The position numbers and the translations under genes are program-made. The notes under the pieces were generated by a model, which saw nothing but the letters and a program-made list of their open reading frames with translations, did not search any database and was not told the DNA's origin. From IMG/VR virus record IMGVR_UViG_3300032236_001244, positions 1-64,000 of that record: a stretch of DNA of 64,000 bases; one strand, 5' to 3'. Positions 58,801 to 64,000 of the stretch are shown here, piece by piece (positions within the stretch are counted from its first letter, which is position 1; each line of letters begins with the position of its first letter). This DNA comes from a virus.

Positions 58801-60120
58801 TGATTTCATAGCGTCGGCAAGGCGTTCGTCAATGCCACGGTAGTAGTCAATTCCATACTGACCCCTTGGCAATGGGAAGTATTTTGAGCCGTCTGCTCTC
58901 GTGGTCGCCGGTATTCCCTCGGAATTTGCTGCTTGCTCTAGAAGGTTGTTGAAGTCTTTGTCTGTTCCAAGACCTTCCAAAATGTCAAAAGAGCCTGTCG
59001 TCAAGTCGTTGATTGCGAAAAGTTTGAACGGTTGCCCTTCGGGGGCGTTCAACTGAAGAACACCGTCGCCCCTAGGAGCGTCCTCTGGGTATTTGACGGC
59101 AAAGACACCGCCATGCCCCCACCGGCTTTCACCTTCACGGAAAACGGGCTTGTCGCCGTTGTAACCGTGATAGAGCGTAGGAACTTCCATTGTGTGGCTC
59201 TCAATGACAGATTTTGGAATGGTGATTGTTCCCTTGCCACCCGTGTACTGATTACCGTGGAATTCGTGTCCTTGAACATCTCCCTTGGCTACTTTTTGCT
59301 CGTCATACAAAGCACTAAGAAGTTGGTAGTGAATTTGCTGTGCTTTTTCTTCGTCGCCTTCGCTTTGAGCCTTTTTTTCTTCATCAAGAAGTTTTTGCCA
59401 TTTTGGTTGTTCGTTATCAACGCCTTTTGCCTTTTCAATCACGGCATAATGCGACAAGATTTGGAATGCCTTGATGAGTTTGTCAAGGTTGTCAATCATG
59501 TTCTGGTGCTGGGTGGTGAACTCAACCTCAGCGAAATCGCCCCACAGATTGACCAACTTGGGGCGGATAATTAAAAGTGCTTCAAGCGTCAAGCCATTGT
59601 TCCAAAGGCGTGAGATGAGTTCTGGTGAAGCCTCACGGGGGCGGAAATTACAGAGGGCGTGGTCAATGCCCACAATACGCCCGTCGTCGGTGTAGATGAG
59701 GTTTTTGGGGCGTCGGTCTGCGTTGGCTACGAGGTAGTCAAAGAGGCGCAAATTGTCGCCTTGGTGATTGTCGGGATAGTAATCCTCAATGCCGAGTTCC
59801 TCGCCCGTCTTTCCCTCAATGAAAGGCATAATGACCATTAGGGCGTCCTCGTCCACAAAGTGGCAGTCTCGTATAGGGGCGTTGATTGCGCCCCCTACAA
59901 GGGCAGATAGGTACTCCTGCGTGGCAAGGAGTTCTGCTGGGTAGAGGCGACCCGTCTTGTTGCCGTACCAATCCTTCAATTGCTTGGTGATACCGCCGGA
60001 GCCGTCTGCGAAAAGGACAAATTGGAACCCGTCATTCTGATTTCCCTTGAAACTACCGCCCATGGGGTAGGTTTTGGCTACCTCAAGCGAGGTGAATGTG
60101 ACGAAGTTTGGCTGGAACAC
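52885..60120 (-). CDS. Giant tagged modular protein B (2411 residues, nine modules)
   Basis: Starts at GTG 60120, 2 nt past the stop of protein A. Eight tags at residues 279, 468, 647, 823, 1103, 1355, 1690 and 2072 divide nine modules. 1: PI3/4-kinase-like (DYLVANADRRPKNL...GRIVGIDH). 2: ART-like (LYHGYNG...GGEIVVWN). 3: ART-like (LFSG...LASFSDKPSVARDFA). 4: ART-like (LYRGS...GAEKGWLV). 5: ART-like (MVRGIYDP...SSWTNS). 6: GNAT-like. 7 and 8: paralogous ARTs (YRGF, Arg1590 and Arg1959; PLRPLSSF; EQEITVL / EKEVVVL). 9: zinc metalloprotease (HEIGH at 2267-2271). Likely a polyprotein or multi-enzyme effector carried by the virion; activities are inferred from motifs. Confidence 0.8.
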   Translation of the reverse strand: MFQPNFVTFTSLEVAKTYPMGGSFKGNQNDGFQFVLFADGSGGITKQLKDWYGNKTGRLYPAELLATQEYLSALVGGAINAPIRDCHFVDEDALMVIMPFIEGKTGEELGIEDYYPDNHQGDNLRLFDYLVANADRRPKNLIYTDDGRIVGIDHALCNFRPREASPELISRLWNNGLTLEALLIIRPKLVNLWGDFAEVEFTTQHQNMIDNLDKLIKAFQILSHYAVIEKAKGVDNEQPKWQKLLDEEKKAQSEGDEEKAQQIHYQLLSALYDEQKVAKGDVQGHEFHGNQYTGGKGTITIPKSVIESHTMEVPTLYHGYNGDKPVFREGESRWGHGGVFAVKYPEDAPRGDGVLQLNAPEGQPFKLFAINDLTTGSFDILEGLGTDKDFNNLLEQAANSEGIPATTRADGSKYFPLPRGQYGIDYYRGIDERLADAMKSAGFDGWRMGGEIVVWNYDKINGNQTVAKGDVAGHPFHGNQYETGESGSAQKHPLDKLVRAWSITDHTENWRKLDNDWSQQLQDAVLNAPPSKSELFSGVSVPADELQERYGVGKTLHMTLASFSDKPSVARDFASKREGYDIYSTPRDNLRVILHLPEGTKALDANQYGGVTRFHEQIVSGDFVVASQKEMNGYTHIYLQSPEGVSKGDIKGHEFHGNQWTVSMPGDYTYRPERGSAPNATQNPDGTYTWHQDHNDLVREALAKLKGSPVGIGYGLRDEPATSPQIAKAKALYASVLYELQHNATDTPKLYRGSKSDDNFTRPFDEWSESKSIASNFAKKYGGEVQSLPAGTKGIRIADYLGEGGGYLGAEKGWLVAQSPVEKGDVSGHEFHGNQYTGGRGGTATLERPNDKFSFEKKQRILSQWSSTYRHRDFSEFLDRNRPYWYNEHELFQVELFARNTGGHVTPANFPTSGRSLTDPEAEPLQEQCDLAIANADEFMGLISDIAKPYHADMVRGIYDPDHTIASKFITGSTVDLPISSWTNSYHEEMAQNFAENVWQTNDPRNPQSALMLHAPEGTVGADLAGFTASPQVLTGGRFMVDRVEVRDNGATHVYLTQQQFYAKSRDWKKTEPNYLPNWFPQNFKANLFVAKALQQSPQTIQKGDKGGHEFHGNQYTGGIGGSSKNEPPHISFIRGQISKFYGAGGKIESVESTEAVKAVLNEVATLEDKIYDTADERLKLGLSEMKMSCVQAQDDFRPSSGAVVKPFFLVARDANGNLAACINGIKVDHGVHIGNLGSAQIVAGAATALEERVAQLANGTPVSSYALWDAVGYHELIGREVDKPFDEEDEESMKNGDTQIASYWNADTVKEIAQLPSPEPTVVKSTSSHWFDEINPFWKTPKGIELLSKTQVKKGDKSGHEFHGNQWVKLGGDSEYDHGYSPEQIKAMTKSVQDAIEQGAPRIMKEVIAPELKEAVSKDLARRMDKNILDKAVIDFGRRQLLMVYPNDAASIAKIPIDELLHTKTTDKWGINSEGILQFRPPEASVEMNGDDPRVMEHLREQATSYLVATWATTSNDSHFVALAIQQATIDEFGLKGTAEWKISDALKSDVETEYSTNGDLYRNFVRAQYESTQEFFQKAGITEVPVYRGFEWRSSAVPDWVGSDKTADVPLRPLSSFSYDRDMAVNFAYNEKPDEYKGYVISGVVPVSRILSCSRTGVGCYDEQEITVLGGTEKWNILNVSGENAVTKGDLSGHSFHGNQYTGGIGGGENPDQAAALEEAVAQTLASLPTRTRQQDDFVVGQLGAPKSGDLKAYVCKNIAERLGDKFDRGLGIRRMDEPIQNVYGTPTKPLAQCFTHDDLWSSGQYIDANGEQKEMWTYLGNTTDPLIQEYLSGANNDYADENFTRGDTQGFAEARIGEKENNDQALRENKISELIGQWAQSSNDNSYKSLAIQQVANEMLGLKDTADWKISPSTQEDIDYYRQNNDEFLKAFVQAQYDTTQQFLKDNNITSVQVYRGFSFLPESEQATPYTRVKAPDWAKSAVGNPNAEGTSVTVPLRPLSSFASSYSEAANFAGNPGVIIQGTVPASKIFSLPTTGFGCLAEKEVVVLGGTQSWQVKWASPPTKVVNKGDKKGHEFHGNQWVKGIGGEKLQTEDTWIDGTPLLAGWQRVVDTDNPNDKKITLVSDKGNKAIFSRKTDPALPKYQISSANQNWDCWRPDMEIPQTVLKTLDGAATGKTVDFTGDINKNTFGKIVTDEPNTIIFGKYATWITRSLGTAKDDEIISPPYEQSRGLDYMGEKIIKSVWSTSSFFENIQKAAEATTLHEIGHSNFYSEGHKISEIFDALKQTAEDVGYEGRSIDWEKAVSSADTRFAKAFGRGYQYIEVDNKTMTATEYGQYINSFGRGNCSLTDKQSEALQAIGATEYGSRKLQELVAENYAMWSMPQFTETPMMTNIAKALNWGERPVGK
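53867..59286 (-). repeat. Eight tag repeats in protein B
   Basis: Tag KGDxxGHxFHGNQ(W/Y) begins (minus strand) at 59286, 58719, 58182, 57654, 56814, 56058, 55053 and 53907. Core GH, FHGNQ is invariant; the two x residues and the position before F vary. Codons differ among copies, so conservation is at protein level. Confidence 0.9.
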
Positions 60121-60122
60121 GC

Positions 60123-63100
60123 TTAAATCATACCCTTATTGCTCATGTAGGTGATTGCTCCGGTTTGGAACCTAGCCAGCATTTCCCCAAAACTTTCGGT
60201 GCGGTTCATTGAGGTGAAGGTTGGCTTTAGCGCCATAAGGCTGGCGTGGATACCTTCCAATTCCTCTCGGGTTGGTGAACCAAGAAGGTTGAAGTCGGGA
60301 ACGGGAATGGAATTGTAGAAATCGCTCCCCTTTTCAGGGAAGGCAAACGAATGGTCAATTCCCACCAAAGAGCCATTGGTGGTTACCATAATGTTTCCGT
60401 GGTTGAAAAGTTCGCCGTCCATAAAACGGTCGCCATTTCCAACGAGTTGGTCAAAGAATTGAATTTTGTTAAGGTCGGCTTGCGCCTCTGGGGTGTCGGG
60501 GATTTTCGTTTCGTAGCCCGACTTGCCGTCAATCCATGGTGAAACAATCTTTCTTGATAGCCACGGCTGGTCGGCTGGGGCGTCGTTGGGTGGGTTTGCG
60601 TCAATCGCACCCATGGCTGGAACAAACTGTGCGTCACGGATTGGAATGTCAAGGGCTTTTCCGACTGCTGAAGCAAGAACTTCGTTTTGGGCTTGGGTCG
60701 TGTTGGCTGGGTCACCGTCATTAACATCTGCGCCAGCGATTGTTTTTACGCCAGCCAAAGTGCCGTCTTTCATCTCAACTTTTTGCCAACCCTCGTTGAA
60801 CGCACCGCCAAGTTTCAATTTGTTGCCAATCACCTTGGCAACAAGGTTGTCTTTCAGAGCGACAAACTTTCCTTCTTTTGCGCCGTCCTTGACGGAAGAA
60901 GCGAGCCGAGAAATACGATTTGCTTTTGGTGATTGAGACTTGGGCGCTCGTGGCTTGCGATTACCGTTGGGGTTAAAGTTTCCTTCGGCGTCAATCCATT
61001 GGTTTCCGTGAAAAACATGACCCTTTACATCACCCTTTTGAACGAGAGCCTTGGTGAGGGTTTGGTCAATTTTGGCGTTGGTGATTAATGGGTTTTTGCC
61101 CGTTGCTCCGTTCGCTCCGAAGTCCTTTGGGTCAAGCAATGGGGTGCTGTCGTACACGCCCGTCGTGGTGGTTCCTGCGGTATCCCAATACGAGGGGTCA
61201 ATCTTGGTGTAGGTGTTCGCTACCGAAACTTGTGAGCGGTCAAGAACCATGGTGTACTGACCGTATGGCGTGTCACGGGTCAGGGCAGAAACCCCACACA
61301 GCATTGCGGTGGTGTTCATGGTGCTGAGGTACCATGAAGTTTCACGGTTGCCCTTTACATCAAAATTTTTGAAGCCAGCGTCAGCAAGAAGTTGCTTTAC
61401 CCCGTCTTGGTTGTAGTCAAAAGTTCGCTCGGCTCGGTCGTAATTCATAATGATTGCGTCTGGCAAAAGTTTCATACGCAACATGGCGTTATCTTCGCCG
61501 TTGGCGTATTGACCGGAAACCGAAGGTTCCTGCGAGGTGTAGTAGGCAATTCCGTAATCTCCACCACCAAAATGCGGAACGGGATTGTACGCAAAATTGG
61601 CGACCATGTTCTCTGCGGTGACACCCTCGGCTGGGCGATTAGCACCTGGGTTATTGATTTCTGTGCCAGATGTCAGACCCTGATACAAAACGGGGCTGTC
61701 AATCTTGCTGAATGCGGAGTTGCTCACAACCTTCGGTACGCCGTTCGCACCACCAAGCATTGCGATAGCCGTGATGTCGGCACCACCAAACGAATTGTCA
61801 CCACCAGCGACCAACTCGGCTCGCAACTTCTCATAGCGTTCGGGGCTGGCGAGGATTTTGGAAAGGTTATTGGTGTAGGTTTCTACAAATTGGCTGGGAA
61901 CAAATCCCTCAGCAAAATCACGCACACGCTGACGAAGTTCCGGCGACACGGTTGGCTCACCGCTTTCGCCTTCCTTGTATTGGTTTCCATGGAATGCGTG
62001 TCCAACCTTGTCACCCTTATTGATGAGCGAGTGCTGATAGTCGTATTGCGCCCGACCACCGCCAAAGCACGGGCGAATGTCGTCCATGGACTTGGAAACG
62101 CCGTCCGTGAATGAGAGGGTTGAGGGGTCTGCCCACTGAGGTGATAGGAGCGCACCCTTTTGTTCGGGGAAGCCACCACCGAGTTGGGTCATGACAGAGT
62201 TCTGACCACGGGTAGCGGTAGTCATGGCGAGGCTGGCGAGTGGTGAATACATGGTGGAGTGGGAAGCCCACGCTGCTTCTTCGCCGTGGCGGTCAAAGTC
62301 ACGACCTGTCGCTGCGTGACCGAATGCGTCGTGGACGGCTCGGAACTCTTCAATTTCCCGATTGGAAACGAAGGGGTGTCCGCCCGTGCTATCCGCAGAG
62401 AGGACTGAGAGGTGGTGATTGTCAAGAATGTCCTGAGCCATTTCTTGCTCGTTCTTGTACGGGTCGTCCTTTACGACATCAACCTTGATACCGAGGGTCT
62501 TGGTCAGGTACTCAAACTGCTGATGAGTTTCCTTGGCGAACTGACGGTACGCAGGTCGTGCGCTCTCGTCCAACGACGGCAAGCCGACATACTCGTTGGC
62601 GATTGCCTTGGCTCGTTCGGGGTTCACCTGAACACGGGAATAGTCAATGTCTGGTCGGTTGATACCGTGGAGTTTGGCGTAGTCCGAGGCTCCCTTGGCG
62701 AGGTAGGTGTTTCCGCCCTTGCCACCCGTCCACTGATTTCCATGAAATTCATGTCCGGTTTTGTCGCCCTTGGCGACGACCTGCTCCTTGGGGATTACTG
62801 TCAAATGCTCCGCTGAAGGAACCACGGCGGAAATGTCATTGACAAGATTTCCGTTAGCGTCCACGGTAACGCCTTCGCCCTCATTGGAGTAGTAATAGCC
62901 ATTTTTGGCGTTGCCAGCACTTAGGTTTCGTGTCATTGTGCTGTTGGCACGGTCATCACTAATCGGTGCGAGTGGCGTGTTTTTCATTGAACCCGTTATA
63001 GCCACGGGGAAAAGGTTTGGCTTGCTATCCATTGGGATAGGTGAACCGTCAGAATAAATTGCTCCACGAGAGTTGTACGCCCAATTAGGATTTTCGCTCT

Positions 63101-63965
63101 TGATTTGCTGTACCTGTTCCCATGTGTATTTGTTTCCGTCAGTAATCCATTTTCCGCTTTCGTCTTTGACGGGGTGTAGGTAATACGCTGGTTCTGGCAA
63201 GCGAGGCTTTCCGTCACCGCCAACAATCATGGTTTTGCCGTACTCTTGGTCGCCGTTCCAATCCTTACCGTCTGCTCGTTTGCCAATTCGTGCTTCAAGT
63301 GCTTCTTTCGCTGCTAGGTACCCACCGACATGAACACCGTAGTTAGCGACCTTCAATCCTGCTTTACCGTTTGGTGAACCGTGCCAATAAACCTTGTGAC
63401 TAACTCCGTCAATAATGGTGTATTGATTTCCGTGAAAAGCGTGACCTTCTACATCACCCTTTGACACGCCCGTGGTCGGGTCGTAGCCGAACTCGTTGAT
63501 ACTGTCGGCGTTGGTGAATACGGTCTTGGCTGGCACCGTCATAGAGATGACCTTGCCACCGCCCACCACATTGCCCTCGGCGTGGTTTTCGGCGTAGGTC
63601 TTAGATAGCGTGACCCAATCTCCGGTGTTGATTGTGTCTACATCTTTGGGAACGCCACGATAAATGGTCACCATTGCGTCGGGATTTCCCTTGACAGCAT
63701 TGATAACCTTTAGGCTCTCCCCGTCCGCCTTGTCGTCTCCACCGGAGCCGTAGTAGCGCAATGCCTTGTCGCTGTAAATGTCTGGTGGGTAGATTTGGTC
63801 TAGGGCGTGAAGTGGAGCGCAAAACCCGTCGTTGCTCGGTGCTGAATGGTCACGGCGGTACGAGACATCTTCCGTAGCGTCCACGGTCTTGTATTGGTTT
63901 CCGTGAAACTCGTGTCCTTCTTTGTCGCCCTTGGTGACCAGACGCAAGATGTTACGGAAATCCAT
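60123..63965 (-). CDS. Giant tagged modular protein A (1280 residues, five modules)
   Basis: ATG at 63965 puts the first tag at residue 12, as in stand-alone tagged genes; the frame is open to the right edge, so a start further out is possible. Tags at 12, 169, 399, 650 and 977 precede: (a) ART-like (IYRGVPKD...VTLSKTYAE...SINEFGYDP); (b) possible ART (YWHGSPNG...GVHVGGYLAAKEAL); (c) His-rich domain (FRAVHDAFGHAATGRDFD, HGEEAAWASH) of unknown function; (d) possible ART (LYQGLTSG...GGDYGIAYYTS), with Gln at the Arg position; (e) PI3/4-kinase-like (FFDQLVGNGDRF...GSLVGIDHSFAF), related to module 1 of protein B. Confidence 0.8.
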   Translation of the reverse strand: MDFRNILRLVTKGDKEGHEFHGNQYKTVDATEDVSYRRDHSAPSNDGFCAPLHALDQIYPPDIYSDKALRYYGSGGDDKADGESLKVINAVKGNPDAMVTIYRGVPKDVDTINTGDWVTLSKTYAENHAEGNVVGGGKVISMTVPAKTVFTNADSINEFGYDPTTGVSKGDVEGHAFHGNQYTIIDGVSHKVYWHGSPNGKAGLKVANYGVHVGGYLAAKEALEARIGKRADGKDWNGDQEYGKTMIVGGDGKPRLPEPAYYLHPVKDESGKWITDGNKYTWEQVQQIKSENPNWAYNSRGAIYSDGSPIPMDSKPNLFPVAITGSMKNTPLAPISDDRANSTMTRNLSAGNAKNGYYYSNEGEGVTVDANGNLVNDISAVVPSAEHLTVIPKEQVVAKGDKTGHEFHGNQWTGGKGGNTYLAKGASDYAKLHGINRPDIDYSRVQVNPERAKAIANEYVGLPSLDESARPAYRQFAKETHQQFEYLTKTLGIKVDVVKDDPYKNEQEMAQDILDNHHLSVLSADSTGGHPFVSNREIEEFRAVHDAFGHAATGRDFDRHGEEAAWASHSTMYSPLASLAMTTATRGQNSVMTQLGGGFPEQKGALLSPQWADPSTLSFTDGVSKSMDDIRPCFGGGRAQYDYQHSLINKGDKVGHAFHGNQYKEGESGEPTVSPELRQRVRDFAEGFVPSQFVETYTNNLSKILASPERYEKLRAELVAGGDNSFGGADITAIAMLGGANGVPKVVSNSAFSKIDSPVLYQGLTSGTEINNPGANRPAEGVTAENMVANFAYNPVPHFGGGDYGIAYYTSQEPSVSGQYANGEDNAMLRMKLLPDAIIMNYDRAERTFDYNQDGVKQLLADAGFKNFDVKGNRETSWYLSTMNTTAMLCGVSALTRDTPYGQYTMVLDRSQVSVANTYTKIDPSYWDTAGTTTTGVYDSTPLLDPKDFGANGATGKNPLITNAKIDQTLTKALVQKGDVKGHVFHGNQWIDAEGNFNPNGNRKPRAPKSQSPKANRISRLASSVKDGAKEGKFVALKDNLVAKVIGNKLKLGGAFNEGWQKVEMKDGTLAGVKTIAGADVNDGDPANTTQAQNEVLASAVGKALDIPIRDAQFVPAMGAIDANPPNDAPADQPWLSRKIVSPWIDGKSGYETKIPDTPEAQADLNKIQFFDQLVGNGDRFMDGELFNHGNIMVTTNGSLVGIDHSFAFPEKGSDFYNSIPVPDFNLLGSPTREELEGIHASLMALKPTFTSMNRTESFGEMLARFQTGAITYMSNKGMI
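61000..63935 (-). repeat. Five tag repeats in protein A
   Basis: Tags begin (minus strand) near 63932, 63461, 62771, 62018 and 61037. Forms include GHEFHGNQY, GHAFHGNQY and GHVFHGNQW. Confidence 0.9.
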
Positions 63966-64000
63966 GGTGCTTATTCCGGCTTCGGAAAAGTCAGGAAGTA

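Noticed and set aside
60020-60060. SFKGNQ near residue 23 of protein B as a ninth tag
   Set aside because: It aligns with the glycine-rich loop of the kinase module (compare GGAFNEG in module A-e) and lacks KGD and GH.
63971-64000. End of an upstream gene at the right edge
   Set aside because: One frame ends in TAA here, but 30 nt is too little to support a gene, and the protein A frame is also open.
1-64000. tRNA genes
   Set aside because: No cloverleaf-like intergenic segment was found by eye; gaps are under 200 nt. A tRNAscan run would settle it.

Overview
The window is a large piece of a tailed double-stranded DNA phage genome (siphovirus-type: long tape measure, tail terminator, major tail proteins, no contractile sheath seen). 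The host is most probably an actinobacterium. Reasons: the lysis-type enzyme carries a resuscitation-promoting-factor (Rpf) fold, tail genes resemble actinophage families, and many genes begin 6-8 nt after a -10 box, which is the layout of leaderless mRNAs common in Actinobacteria. The GC content looks moderate by eye, which would fit a freshwater actinobacterium better than a high-GC soil genus; this last point is inference. No integrase, tRNA, CRISPR, terminase or portal gene is visible; terminase and portal are expected just beyond the right edge.

Layout. Positions 3-3086 (+): four genes for accessory proteins, one cut by the left edge. Positions 3139-13985 (-): DNA metabolism and accessory block (wHTH, HARP/SNF2 helicase with a class 3 intein, RusA resolvase, proteasome-like hydrolase, NlpC/P60-like hydrolase, GNAT-like protein, HNH nuclease, helicase loader, replication initiator-like HTH protein, Sak4-like RecA-fold ATPase). 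Positions 14175-14750 (+): Gam-like end protector, divergent from the Sak4-like gene, closed by a strong bidirectional terminator. Positions 14862-37856 (-): holin-like proteins, tail tip proteins including a 3416-residue protein, tape measure, frameshifted tail chaperone, two major tail paralogues, head-tail connectors, fibre proteins. Positions 37879-50557 (-): tail fibre, small enzymes, major capsid, decoration and scaffold-like proteins, PD-(D/E)XK nuclease and many small genes. Positions 50594-63965 (-): Rpf-like lysin, MuF-like minor head protein reached by a candidate -1 frameshift, and two giant modular proteins of 2411 and 1280 residues.

The most unusual feature is a peptide tag, KGDxxGHxFHGNQ(W/Y), found 13 times inside the two giant proteins, where it separates 14 modules, and once near the N-terminus of at least five stand-alone genes scattered through the window. 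The modules look like host-directed enzymes: at least six ADP-ribosyltransferase-like domains plus further probable ones, two PI3/4-kinase-like domains, a GNAT-like domain, an HExxH metalloprotease, and a conserved His-rich domain of unknown function. The genes sit directly upstream of the MuF-like head gene in the same direction. My reading is that the tag is a packaging and/or cleavage signal for a set of enzymes that travel in the capsid and are injected with the DNA, analogous in role to T4 Alt and internal proteins. This is inference and untested.

Genes run as tightly coupled operons (ATGA, TAATG overlaps) broken by isolated leaderless promoters. Replication and recombination proteins (loader, initiator-like, Sak4-like, Gam, RusA, helicase, RecB-like nuclease) form a coherent recombination-dependent replication set.
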